NCBI RefSeq assembly: GCF_001544575.2
Contig: NZ_FCNY02000003.1
Coordinates: forward strand, 62,001-126,000
Reading direction: 5' to 3'
Length of the DNA stretch: 64,000 nucleotides
From: Caballeronia cordobensis
Lineage (GTDB): Bacteria; Pseudomonadota; Gammaproteobacteria; Burkholderiales; Burkholderiaceae
Shown: in pieces, positions 26,089 to 34,791 of the stretch
Numbering within the stretch: position 1 is the stretch's first letter
Layout of the letters: each line of letters starts with the position of its first letter
Position numbers and translations under genes: made by a program
The notes under the pieces: model-generated
Seen by the model: only the letters and a program-made list of their open reading frames with translations
Database searches by the model: none
What the model was told of the DNA's origin: nothing

Positions 26089-26580
26089 ATGAGACCACTC
26101 CTTGCGTGCGCCATCGTGCTCGCGCTCACCGCGTGCGCGCAGCCCGAGCAGCGCGTGCAGACGGGCATGGACCAGCAGGCGATCATCGCGAAGCTCGGTC
26201 CGCCGAAAGAAACCTACGACCTGCCCAACGGCGGCAAGCGTCTCATGTGGCCCACGCAGCCGATGGGATCGACGACCACGGCCGTCGATCTCGATGCGAA
26301 GGGCAACGCGATCAGCGTGCGGCAAGTGCTTCAGGAAAACGAGTTCTATCGCGCCGAAGTCAACAAATGGACCCGCAACGACGTGATGGTCGCGTTCGGC
26401 AGGCCCTTCGAGACGGCGTATTTCAAACGGATGGATCGTGAAGTGTGGTCATACCGGTACATGGAGAACAACATCAATCACATGATCTTCAACTTCTATT
26501 TCGATCCGCAAGGCGTGCTCAGGCAAACGCAGAAGCAGCCCGACCCGAAATTCGATCCGAGCCAGCGCAACAAGTTTTGA
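26089..26580 (+). CDS. SmpA/BamE-like outer-membrane lipoprotein
   Basis: 163 residues from the ATG at 26089 with GGGAGAG before it; a GTG at 26074 is less likely. The lipobox LTAC puts the lipidated cysteine near residue 16. The small SmpA/OmlA fold appears twice in weak form (GMDQQAIIAKLGPPKETYDLPNG and WTRNDVMVAFGRPFETAYFK), each with the M-x-x-x-x-x-x-x-GxP turn. It probably sits in the outer membrane inner leaflet. It is distinct from the housekeeping BamE, which is usually shorter. Confidence 0.75.
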   Translation: MRPLLACAIVLALTACAQPEQRVQTGMDQQAIIAKLGPPKETYDLPNGGKRLMWPTQPMGSTTTAVDLDAKGNAISVRQVLQENEFYRAEVNKWTRNDVMVAFGRPFETAYFKRMDREVWSYRYMENNINHMIFNFYFDPQGVLRQTQKQPDPKFDPSQRNKF

Positions 26581-26592
26581 GGGGAGGCGGAC

Positions 26593-26976
26593 ATGCGCGC
26601 TCATCCGAACCGCATCGCGTGCGGCTTACTGGCCGCGCTCATGCTGGCATGCACGTTCGCGCATGCGACCAACCTGAACTTCCTCAAGGACACGCCGATC
26701 AGCTACATGAAGCCCGCCGACCGCAAGGCGCTCAACCGCGCGGCGCAGGATGTGCTCGACACGAAGAAAGATGGCGAATCGGTCAGATGGAGCAACGAAG
26801 GCACGGGCAATTCGGTGCGCATAGCGGGCACCGTGACCCCGCGCGATACCGTGAAGCACGCAGGCAGGACATGCCGCAAGGTCACGCTCACCGCCGTCGC
26901 GAAGGGGCAGACGCAGTCCTGGACACCCACGGCATGCAAGCAGGACGGCGGCGACTGGAAAATCGAGAAGCAGTGA
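26593..26976 (+). CDS. Small secreted surface-antigen-like protein (RT0821/Lpp0805 type)
   Basis: 127 residues, ATG at 26593, 12 bases after the lipoprotein gene, GGGGAGG upstream. Signal peptide ~1-25. The mature part has the motif order of the 17-kDa surface antigen C-terminal domain: WSNEGTGNSVRIAGTVTP, then GRTCRKVTLT and TACKQDGGDWKIE, with the two cysteines likely disulfide-bonded. Structural envelope role; exact function unknown. Fourth gene of the envelope set. Confidence 0.75.
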   Translation: MRAHPNRIACGLLAALMLACTFAHATNLNFLKDTPISYMKPADRKALNRAAQDVLDTKKDGESVRWSNEGTGNSVRIAGTVTPRDTVKHAGRTCRKVTLTAVAKGQTQSWTPTACKQDGGDWKIEKQ

Positions 26977-26999
26977 CGTGAAATGCAGTGGCCCGGCGG

Positions 27000-27953
27000 C
27001 TAGAAGCTGACCGCGAACCCGAACGACACGCCATGCACGTTGTGGCCGAACACATAGCGCACCATGGCCCGCGTGCGCGTGACGATGACCGGATACCGGC
27101 TGCTGTCGAGTTCGAGCCCGACGCCGACGGAAGTCAGGTCGTTGAAGCCGAGCACGCCGGCGCTCTCGCCGAAATAGTGGGAGTACGCGGTTTCCAGCAC
27201 GTAGCGCACCGGGCGGTCGAGCGCGGCGAGGCCCGTGGGCGCTCGCCAGCGCGCCCACAGGCTGAACTGCTGCGCGGTCGCCGACCCTTGCACGGCCGGC
27301 GACGATCCGCCGAAGCTGCGGATATAGATGTCGGTGGCGCGCAATTCGAGGTCGATTTCATAGTGCTCGCGATAGTGCTCCAGATCGAGCATGAGCGAGC
27401 CGCCGAGGCCGTAAGCATTGAGCGCGCCGTCTTCGAGAAACTGCAGGTTGGCGTCCGCGACGTGATTGAAAACCGTTTGCGCGACGCGCAGATCGCTCGC
27501 GACGCGGCCGATCATGCCATTGAGAATCGGTCTGATGCGCAATTCGTCCGTGATCGGAAAGTCCCAGCCCACGCCGATGGTCGTGCTCGCCGTGTTCCAT
27601 TTCGCGGGCACGGGGCGCTCCTGATTGCCGTCGCTGGCGATGAAGGTCGGATCGTAGCGGCTGTAGGCGAGCGTGCCTTCGAGATAGAGCGGAAACGACC
27701 GGCTGAGGGTGAAGCCGCCGCCGAGCTGCGTCTGCCCGAAGCCCGGATTGCCGCTCGTGCCGCTGTTGATGGAAAGCGAGCTGGTGGTGACATCCGGCAC
27801 CGCGGTGTACGACATGATCGCGAGCACGGCGTTCGCGTAATTCTTCACATTGGTGCCGACGACGGCACGCTCCGGCGCGGCCTGCGCGTACGCCGCGCCG
27901 GGCGCCGCCGCAAGCAGGAACGCGAGCGTCGAGAAGAGAATCGGCTTTCGCAT
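27000..27953 (-). CDS. Outer-membrane beta-barrel protein of unknown function
   Basis: 317 residues, ATG at 27953. Signal peptide ~1-23 (AAYAQ). The rest alternates hydrophobic and polar residues in strand-like runs and ends in phenylalanine (GVSFGFAVSF), the usual BAM-recognition signature. The long barrel with YFGESAGVLG and GVGLELDSS turns resembles autotransporter-type or Solitary barrel domains, but no passenger is present. Convergent with the surface-antigen gene. No specific substrate can be proposed. Confidence 0.75.
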   Translation of the reverse strand: MRKPILFSTLAFLLAAAPGAAYAQAAPERAVVGTNVKNYANAVLAIMSYTAVPDVTTSSLSINSGTSGNPGFGQTQLGGGFTLSRSFPLYLEGTLAYSRYDPTFIASDGNQERPVPAKWNTASTTIGVGWDFPITDELRIRPILNGMIGRVASDLRVAQTVFNHVADANLQFLEDGALNAYGLGGSLMLDLEHYREHYEIDLELRATDIYIRSFGGSSPAVQGSATAQQFSLWARWRAPTGLAALDRPVRYVLETAYSHYFGESAGVLGFNDLTSVGVGLELDSSRYPVIVTRTRAMVRYVFGHNVHGVSFGFAVSF

Positions 27954-28193
27954 GGGCTGCGTCCGCTTGAACGTTGTACGGCTGGTTGGTCGTTACATCG
28001 CGTACGTTGCATTCGGCCGCTGCGCCGCTTCTCGATCGCGCGAACGCAGCCGGGGCCCGATCCCACGGTGACACGCAAAGAATGTAGCTTACGGACGGGC
28101 GCGCGCCAAGCCTGTTGCTTCGACTCTGTTCACACGACCGTTCAGGATTTCCTAAACTGAAGTTATCTCGTGCAACACATCTGGGAGACGCCG

Positions 28194-28406
28194 ATGAAAT
28201 TCAACGAGCCGCGCATGGTGGTTGCCTCGATCGGGGTTTTCATCTGGCTTGCCGGGCTGTACTTCACGATTCACGGTCTGATATACGACGTGAGCCGGGA
28301 ATTTCACTATGGCATGTGGGCGCTCGGCATCGGCATCGTGATATTTGTCGTTGCATTGAATCCGCTCGCGCAGCGACGCCCGGACAAGCGCGACCGGTCG
28401 ACGTGA
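28194..28406 (+). CDS. Small two-helix membrane protein
   Basis: 70 residues, ATG at 28194 with GGGAGA at 28183. Two membrane segments, ~8-30 and ~41-58, and a basic C-terminal tail (QRRPDKRDR) that should face the cytoplasm. No family recognised. Monocistronic as far as can be seen, 45 bases before the RRM-like gene. Confidence 0.65.
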   Translation: MKFNEPRMVVASIGVFIWLAGLYFTIHGLIYDVSREFHYGMWALGIGIVIFVVALNPLAQRRPDKRDRST

Positions 28407-28451
28407 GCCAGCCATCCGGGCGATGCGGCTACAATAGCGCAGGACTACTCA

Positions 28452-28724
28452 ATGGAGAACTTCGCAATGGGCGACCTCTGGATGGGCAATGTCGACGAGT
28501 CCACGACCGACGACGAAATCCGGGACTTCCTCTGCCGCTACGGCTTCCCGCCGTACGACTCGATTCAGCGCGTGACCGGCACCGGCGAGCATCCGGCCGC
28601 GGTCGTGAGCTTCGATGCGATCGAGCCGCACGTGCTGCGCACGTTTCAGCCGCGCATTCATAACATGTTCTGGAAAGACCGCACCTTGAATGTGCAGGTC
28701 GTGCCCGAGCGCAACGAAACCTGA
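28452..28724 (+). CDS. Small RRM-like RNA-binding protein
   Basis: 90 residues, ATG at 28452 with AGGA at 28441; an internal ATG at 28467 would give 85. The sequence follows the RRM strand-helix order: LWMGNV in the RNP2 place, DDEIRDFLCRYGFP as helix 1, and AAVVSFD in the RNP1 place, although the aromatic residues of RNP1 are mostly missing. It may bind RNA or protein. Function unknown. Confidence 0.65.
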   Translation: MENFAMGDLWMGNVDESTTDDEIRDFLCRYGFPPYDSIQRVTGTGEHPAAVVSFDAIEPHVLRTFQPRIHNMFWKDRTLNVQVVPERNET

Positions 28725-28824
28725 CGGACGGCAAACGTCCGCACCGCGCGCCGCGCGTATCGCCGCGATGGCGGCATCGGCGTGGCCGCGCGGTCCATAC
28801 CGGATAAATACCGAGGGGAAGCCG

Positions 28825-29652
28825 ATGAAAGAAGACAAGAAAGAAGACAAGAACATCAGCGAGTCGAAAGGCGCGGGCGGGCGTCTCTCCCGCAAGGAGT
28901 ACGACAAGGAACTGGCGCGCCTGCATGTCGAACTGGTGAAGCTGCAGGAATGGGCGGTGCATACGGGCGCAAAAATCTGCATCGTGTTCGAGGGGCGCGA
29001 CGGCGCCGGCAAGGGCGGCACGATCAAGGCCATCACCGAGCGCGTGAGTCCGCGCGTCTTTCGCGTGGTGGCGCTGCCCGCGCCGACCGACCGCGAAAAA
29101 ACGCAGATGTATCTGCAGCGCTATCTGCCGCATTTGCCCGCGGCGGGCGAAATCACCATTTTTGACAGAAGCTGGTACAACCGCGCGGGCGTCGAGCGCG
29201 TGATGGGTTTTTGCACCGACGAGCAGGCGCAGGCCTTTCTGAAGAGCGTGCCGCTCGTCGAAGAGGCCATCATCCATTCGGGCGTCATCCTGCTCAAATA
29301 CTGGCTCGAAGTCGGCGAGGACGAGCAGACGCGGCGGCTCGAAGACCGTATCGACGACGGCCGCAAGATCTGGAAGCTCTCGCCGATGGACCTGCGTTCG
29401 TACAGCCGCTGGTACGACTATTCGCGCGCCCGCGACGAGATGTTCGAAGCCACCGACACCGAGCGCGCGCCGTGGTACGTCGTGCGCTCGGACGACAAGC
29501 GCCGCGCGCGTCTGAACCTCATCACCCACTTGCTGAAGAGCATTCCGTACAAGTCCGTGCCGCGCGAAAAGGTGAAGCTGCCCAAGCGGCAGAAGCCGGA
29601 GGGCTATCGCGAAAGCACCAGGCCGCTCCGCTACGTGCCCGAGCGCTTCTGA
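28825..29652 (+). CDS. ppk2: Polyphosphate kinase 2 (PPK2, class I)
   Basis: 275 residues from the ATG at 28825 (GAGGGGAAG upstream). Walker A GRDGAGKGG (57-65) and the Walker B/lid stretch FDRSWYNRAGVE (113-124) are exact PPK2 hallmarks, followed by the basic RSDDKRRARLNLI. One domain, the usual class I length. It transfers phosphate between polyphosphate and nucleoside diphosphates, making GTP or ATP from stored polyphosphate. The lysine/aspartate-rich first 12 residues are unusual but not informative. Six bases before the SulP gene, hence probably cotranscribed. Confidence 0.95.
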   Translation: MKEDKKEDKNISESKGAGGRLSRKEYDKELARLHVELVKLQEWAVHTGAKICIVFEGRDGAGKGGTIKAITERVSPRVFRVVALPAPTDREKTQMYLQRYLPHLPAAGEITIFDRSWYNRAGVERVMGFCTDEQAQAFLKSVPLVEEAIIHSGVILLKYWLEVGEDEQTRRLEDRIDDGRKIWKLSPMDLRSYSRWYDYSRARDEMFEATDTERAPWYVVRSDDKRRARLNLITHLLKSIPYKSVPREKVKLPKRQKPEGYRESTRPLRYVPERF

Positions 29653-29658
29653 GCGGCC

Positions 29659-31353
29659 ATGACGCAGCGCGCGCCCATCGTCGCGGAATGGCTGTTTCGC
29701 TACGAGAAACAGTGGGCGCGCGCCGATGTGGTCGCCGGGCTGACGGCCGGTGCCGTCGTCATACCGAAGGCGCTCGCCTACGCGACCATCGCCGGCCTGC
29801 CGGTGCAGGTCGGGCTCTATACGGCGTGCGTGCCGATGATCGTCTACGCGGTCTTCGGATCGTCACGCGCGCTCTCCGTCAGCACCACGACCACGCTCGC
29901 GATTCTCGCGGCGAACGCGCTCGGCAACGTCGTCGCGAACGGCGATCCGCAGGCGCTCGCCGCCGCCAATGCGACGCTCACACTGCTCGTCGGCGCGCTG
30001 CTCGTCGCGGCGGCGGTGCTGCGGCTCGGCTTCGTCGCGAACTTCATCTCGGAGCCGGTGCTCGTCGGCTTCAAGGCGGGCGTGGCGATCGTCATCGTCG
30101 TCGATCAGTTGCCGAAGCTCTTCGGCCTGCACTATCCGAAAGGTTCGTTTCCGCATAACGTGGGCGCGTTCGTCGCGAGCTTGCCACACTTGTCTGTGAG
30201 CACGCTCGCCCTCGCGGCGCTCACGCTCGCCGCGCTCGTGCTGCTCGAACGCTTCACGCCGCGCGCGCCGGCGCCGTTGCTCGTGGTCGCGGCGGCGATT
30301 ATCGCGGTGGCCGCATTCGGTCTGCGCGCGCATGGCGTCGAAACGGTCGGCGCAGTGCCCGCGGGTCTGCCGTCATGGACACCGCCCGATCTCTCGCTCG
30401 CGCTGAAACTGTGGCCGGATGCGCTGGGCATCGCCTTGATGAGCTTCACCGAAAGCATCGCGGCCGCGCGCGCGTTCTCCCGCAACGACGAGCCCGCGCC
30501 CGACGCGAACCGCGAACTGCTCGCGACCGGACTGGCGAACGCGGGCGGCGCGCTCCTTGGCGCGATGGCGGCGGGCGGCGGCACGAGCCAGACGGCCGTC
30601 AACCGGCAGGCGGGCGCGCGCACGCAACTCGCGGGCCTCGTGACGGCGTCGATCGCGCTCGCCGTCATGCTGCTGTTCGCGCCCCTGATGGCGCTGATGC
30701 CGCATGCGACGCTCGCCGCCGTCGTCGTGTTCTATTCGATCGGGCTTTTCAGTCCCGCCGAGTTCCGCGCCATCCTGAAGGTTCGCCGTACCGAATTCGT
30801 GTGGGCGCTGACCGCATGCGCGGGCGTCGTGCTGCTGGGCACGCTGGAAGGCATTCTCGTCGCGATCGTCGTGTCGCTCTTCGCGCTCGCGCATCAGGTG
30901 TCGAATCCGCCGGTGTATGCCCTTAAACGCATACCGGGCACCAACGTTTTCCGGCGCGATTCGCCGCGCCATCCCGAAGACGAAGCCTTTCCCGGACTGT
31001 TGCTGTTGCGTACCGAAGGACGGATATTCTTTGCGAATGCGCAACGTGTCGCCGAAAAAATCCGGCCGCTGGTGCGCGATTCGCACGCAAGCATCGTCGT
31101 GCTGGATCTCAGCCGCGTCTTCGATGTCGAATACACCGCGCTCAAGATGCTGACCGAAGCCGACGCGCGCCTCGCCGCGAACGGCACGACGCTCTGGCTC
31201 GCGGGCCTGAATCCCGGCGTGCTCGCGGCGGTCAGGCGCGCGCCGCTCGGCCAGGCGCTCGGCGAAGCGCGCATGTTCTACAACCTGGAGCATGTGGTGA
31301 CGAAATATCAGGAGCTTGTTTCGTCCGGCGCGGGCCCTATTGCGCGTCATTAG
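29659..31353 (+). CDS. SulP-family anion transporter with STAS domain
   Basis: 564 residues, ATG at 29659. Ten to fourteen membrane segments over ~20-410, starting with the SulP sequence GLTAGAVVIPKALAYATIAGLP; STAS domain at ~440-550 (IVVLDLSRVFDVEYTALKML). Likely carries sulfate, bicarbonate or another anion, probably with Na+ or H+; the substrate cannot be deduced. Coupled to ppk2 by a six-base gap, an arrangement that hints at an oxyanion role but proves nothing. Confidence 0.9.
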   Translation: MTQRAPIVAEWLFRYEKQWARADVVAGLTAGAVVIPKALAYATIAGLPVQVGLYTACVPMIVYAVFGSSRALSVSTTTTLAILAANALGNVVANGDPQALAAANATLTLLVGALLVAAAVLRLGFVANFISEPVLVGFKAGVAIVIVVDQLPKLFGLHYPKGSFPHNVGAFVASLPHLSVSTLALAALTLAALVLLERFTPRAPAPLLVVAAAIIAVAAFGLRAHGVETVGAVPAGLPSWTPPDLSLALKLWPDALGIALMSFTESIAAARAFSRNDEPAPDANRELLATGLANAGGALLGAMAAGGGTSQTAVNRQAGARTQLAGLVTASIALAVMLLFAPLMALMPHATLAAVVVFYSIGLFSPAEFRAILKVRRTEFVWALTACAGVVLLGTLEGILVAIVVSLFALAHQVSNPPVYALKRIPGTNVFRRDSPRHPEDEAFPGLLLLRTEGRIFFANAQRVAEKIRPLVRDSHASIVVLDLSRVFDVEYTALKMLTEADARLAANGTTLWLAGLNPGVLAAVRRAPLGQALGEARMFYNLEHVVTKYQELVSSGAGPIARH

Positions 31354-31472
31354 GTCGCCTTTTTTGCCACCTTGCTGTCGCACGTTGCGCTTATATTTTA
31401 ATGATGTTATCCAGATCATCTGTCCAGGGAAGTTCGTCATCCCATGCACGTTTTCGTCGCGGAGGTCACGTC

Positions 31473-33809
31473 ATGACGCATGCAGATCGACTGCATCGAA
31501 GCAAGGAGATCGCGGACAAAGTGTCCCGCGTGTTTCAGAAGCGCGCGGAAACGGCGCAGCATCAGTTCAGCGAACGCGCGCGCGATGCCGGCCTGCGCCT
31601 GTTCGGCAACGGCGGCGCGGATCAAGCCGGCGCCGCGGGCGGGGTGAGCCCCTTCAACGGCTACGCGTACGCCGTCGACGTCATGCAGCGCACCGTGCTC
31701 TTCTGGGACACGCTGCGTCAGCGCGGCAACAACTTCATCGAGCAGACCAAGCGCGGCCTCGAACCCGTGCTGCATTTCGCCTATGACACGCTGATGGACG
31801 GCCGCACGTTCGAGCGGCCCGTGAACTATGCGCTGCTGCGTATCGTGCCGCCCGAAGGCGTCGTCGTCGATCCGCTCAAGCGGCCGTATCTCGTCATCGA
31901 TCCGCGTGCGGGGCATGGTCCGGGCATCGGCGGCTTCAAGGACGATTCGCAAGTGGGCGTCGCATTGCGCGCGGGCCATCCGGTGTACTTCGTCACGTTC
32001 TTCCGCGACCCGCAGCCGGGCCAAACCTTGCTCGATGTCTGCGCGGCCGAGCAGCGCTTCGTGAAGCACGTGCGCGAGCTGCATCCCGAGAGCCCGAAGC
32101 CCGCCATCGTCGGCAATTGCCAGGGCGGCTGGGCCGCGATGATGATCGCGAGCTCGCAGCCCGACGATACCGGTCCGATCGTCATCAACGGCGCGCCGAT
32201 GTCGTACTGGAGCGGCGCGTGGAGCGAAGGCGAGGGCGACAACCCGATGCGCTATTCGGGCGGCATGCTGGGCGGCACGTGGCTCGCGTCGCTGACGGCC
32301 GACCTCGGCAACGGCAAGTTCGACGGCGCGTATCTCGTCGAGAACTTCGAGAACCTGAATCCGGCGAATAGCCTGTGGGACAAGTACTACCATCTGTTCG
32401 ACAAGATCGACACCGAGCCGCCGCGCTTTCTCGACTTCGAGCGCTGGTGGGGCGGCTATTACCTGATGAACCGCGAAGAGATCGAATGGATCACGCGCAA
32501 TCTCTTCGTCGGCAATCAGTTGTGGTCGGGCGAAACGCGCGGTCTTTCGGGCACGTCGTTCGATCTGCGCGCGATCAAGACGCCGATCATTCTGTTCGCC
32601 TCGATGGGCGACAACATCACGCCGCCGCAACAGGCGTTCAACTGGGTCGCGGACATCTACGGCAGCACCGACGAGATCAAGTCGCGCGGGCAGGTGATCG
32701 TCGGGCTGATGCACAAGAACATCGGGCATCTGGGCATTTTCGTGAGCGGCAAGGTCGCGAAGAAGGAGCATACGCAGATCGCGTCGGTGCTGGAGGCGAT
32801 CGAATCGTTTCCGCCGGGGCTGTACGGCATGGAGATCGCCGAGCGCAAAGGCGCGGACGGCAAGACAGAGTACGACGTGAGCTTTCACGAGCGCCGTCTC
32901 GAAGACCTCACCGCGCGCTTCAATCGCTTCGAGCGCGCCGACGAATTGCCGTTTCAGGCGGTAAAACAGGTATCGGATTTCAATCAGCGCGCGTATGAAC
33001 TCTTCGCGCAGCCCTTCGTGCAGTCGATGGCCAACGACACCACCGCGGCCATGCTGCGCGCATTCCATCCGTTGCGCGCGCAACGCTGGATGCTCTCCGA
33101 CCTGAACCCGTGGCTCGCGTGGCTCGGCCCCGCCGCCGATGCGGTGAAGGCCGCGCGCAAGCCTGCCTCTGTGCCCGCGACCGAACGCGACGTGCTGCGA
33201 AAAGCCGAGCATTGTGGCTCCGACATGATCAGCGCGAGCCTCGACTTCTACCGCGCCATGCGCGATGCGGCGACCGAGGCGATGTTCTTCTCCGTGTACG
33301 GCAACATGTTCTCGGCGCATCAGCCGCAGACGCAGGAGCATGAAGCGCACGAGCACAAGACCGATCCGCGCGAACTGCCTTTCGTGCAGGACGCGCTGGC
33401 GTCGATCGCGCATGGCGGGTATGCGGAAGCCGTCGCACGCGTCGCATGCCTGCTCGTCGATCACGACGAACCGCTGCCGCTCGCGCGCATGGTGCTGCGC
33501 CAGGAACTCATGGCCGCCTACGCCGACTATCTGCCGGAGAAGCCGCGCGACGAATGGCGGCGCATTCGCGGCGAGCAGGAGATCATCGTACGCTACGAAC
33601 CGGAACAGGCGCTGTCGACCTTGCCCGATCTTCTCAACGACAACGAGGACCGCAAGAAGCTCCTCACCTTCATGGACAAGCTGCGCGACGATAGCCGTCT
33701 GCAAGGCTACGAGCCCACGGCGACGCAACACGACACGCTCGCGCGCATTCGCGCGGCGCTGCCCCTCAAGCCCGCGCGCGCGCCCCGGCGTTCCGCACCC
33801 GCGCACTGA
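31473..33809 (+). CDS. DUF3141 protein, PhaC-like alpha/beta hydrolase
   Basis: 778 residues from the ATG at 31473 with GGAGG at 31461-31465. Residues ~115-450 are an alpha/beta-hydrolase core with a PHA-synthase-type nucleophile elbow GNCQGGW (C216) and a later HKNIGHLG histidine stretch. The long helical C-terminus (~480-778) is specific to DUF3141. The cysteine in place of serine suggests acyltransferase rather than lipase chemistry, perhaps on hydroxyacyl-CoA. It opens an operon with pta, ackA and fabI, tying it to acyl-phosphate/acyl-CoA metabolism. Biochemical activity not known to me. Confidence 0.85.
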   Translation: MTHADRLHRSKEIADKVSRVFQKRAETAQHQFSERARDAGLRLFGNGGADQAGAAGGVSPFNGYAYAVDVMQRTVLFWDTLRQRGNNFIEQTKRGLEPVLHFAYDTLMDGRTFERPVNYALLRIVPPEGVVVDPLKRPYLVIDPRAGHGPGIGGFKDDSQVGVALRAGHPVYFVTFFRDPQPGQTLLDVCAAEQRFVKHVRELHPESPKPAIVGNCQGGWAAMMIASSQPDDTGPIVINGAPMSYWSGAWSEGEGDNPMRYSGGMLGGTWLASLTADLGNGKFDGAYLVENFENLNPANSLWDKYYHLFDKIDTEPPRFLDFERWWGGYYLMNREEIEWITRNLFVGNQLWSGETRGLSGTSFDLRAIKTPIILFASMGDNITPPQQAFNWVADIYGSTDEIKSRGQVIVGLMHKNIGHLGIFVSGKVAKKEHTQIASVLEAIESFPPGLYGMEIAERKGADGKTEYDVSFHERRLEDLTARFNRFERADELPFQAVKQVSDFNQRAYELFAQPFVQSMANDTTAAMLRAFHPLRAQRWMLSDLNPWLAWLGPAADAVKAARKPASVPATERDVLRKAEHCGSDMISASLDFYRAMRDAATEAMFFSVYGNMFSAHQPQTQEHEAHEHKTDPRELPFVQDALASIAHGGYAEAVARVACLLVDHDEPLPLARMVLRQELMAAYADYLPEKPRDEWRRIRGEQEIIVRYEPEQALSTLPDLLNDNEDRKKLLTFMDKLRDDSRLQGYEPTATQHDTLARIRAALPLKPARAPRRSAPAH

Positions 33810-33826
33810 TGCGCCGGCGGCGCATC
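33808..33826 (+). other. Perfect hairpin between DUF3141 and pta
   Basis: GATGCGCC-GGC-GGCGCATC: two perfectly complementary 8-base arms around three bases, beginning within the TGA of the DUF3141 gene and ending 22 bases before the pta start. No T-tract follows, so it is not a classical terminator. It may partly attenuate transcription or mark an RNA processing or stability site that sets pta-ackA levels. Confidence 0.5.
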
Positions 33827-33848
33827 TCACGTTCTCCCGGGAGGCGAT

Positions 33849-34787
33849 ATGAATCAGAAGGAAGAGAAGTACGAACGGCTCATCGAGATTTGCCGCGCGC
33901 TGCCGCCGCTCGCGACAGCGGTTGCGCATCCCTGCGACCGCACCTCGCTCGAAAGCGCGGTCAAGGCGCATGAGCTGGGCCTGATCGCGCCGCTGCTCGT
34001 CGGGCCGCGCGAGCGTATCCGCGAAGTCGCGGAGGAATGCGGGCTGAACATCACCGGCCTGCCTATCGTCGATGCACCGCACAGTCACGCCGCCGCCGAC
34101 AAGGCGGTGGAACTCGTGCGCGAGGCGAAGGCCGAGGCGATCATGAAAGGCAGCCTGCACACCGACGAAGTGATGGCCGCGGTCGTGAAGCGCGAAGGCG
34201 GTCTGCGCACGCAGCGGCGCGTGTCGCACTGCTTCATCATGGATGTGCCGGGGCACGAGAACGTGCTGATCATCAGCGACGCCGCGATCAACATTGCGCC
34301 GACGCTTGCCGACAAGGTCGATATCCTGCAAAACGCGATCGACCTCGGACACGCGTTGCGCTTCCCGGAGGTGCGCGTCGCGATTCTGTCGGCGATGGAA
34401 ACGGTGAACCCGAAAGTGCCTTCCACGCTCGAAGCCGCCGCGCTGTGCAAGATGGTGGACCGGCATCAGATTACGGGCGCGCTCGTTGATGGCCCGCTTG
34501 CGCTCGACAACGCGATCGACCTCGAAGCGGCGCAGACGAAGAAAATCGACTCGCCCGTCGCGGGCCGGGCGAACGTGCTGATCGTGCCGGACCTCGAAGC
34601 GGGCAACATGCTCGCGAAGAGCCTGTCGTTTCTCGCGGGCGCGCATTCGGCCGGCATCGTGCTGGGGGCGCGCGTGCCGATCATTCTCACGAGTCGCGCC
34701 GATACGCTGCGTTCGCGCCTGGCGTCGTGCGCCGTGGCGGCGCTCGTGGCGTCCAAGCGTCGCGAAGAAGCGCAAGTGACGGGGTGA
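33849..34787 (+). CDS. pta: Phosphate acetyl/butyryltransferase
   Basis: 312 residues, ATG at 33849 with GGAGG before it. Single-domain Pta/Ptb fold: KAHELGLIAPLLVGPRERI, MKGSLHTDEVM, VLIISDAAINIAPTL and DLEAGNMLAKSL are the family's conserved blocks. It swaps CoA for phosphate on acetyl-CoA or a longer acyl-CoA, feeding the acetate kinase encoded next. The short form is nearer phosphotransbutyrylase than the long E. coli Pta, so the chain length is open. Four bases separate it from ackA. Confidence 0.88.
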   Translation: MNQKEEKYERLIEICRALPPLATAVAHPCDRTSLESAVKAHELGLIAPLLVGPRERIREVAEECGLNITGLPIVDAPHSHAAADKAVELVREAKAEAIMKGSLHTDEVMAAVVKREGGLRTQRRVSHCFIMDVPGHENVLIISDAAINIAPTLADKVDILQNAIDLGHALRFPEVRVAILSAMETVNPKVPSTLEAAALCKMVDRHQITGALVDGPLALDNAIDLEAAQTKKIDSPVAGRANVLIVPDLEAGNMLAKSLSFLAGAHSAGIVLGARVPIILTSRADTLRSRLASCAVAALVASKRREEAQVTG

Positions 34788-34791
34788 TGAC

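Noticed and set aside
31401..31419. ATGAT-N9-ATCAT inverted repeat before the DUF3141 gene, considered as an FNR site
   Set aside because: It does not match TTGAT-N4-ATCAA in sequence or spacing; too weak to call.
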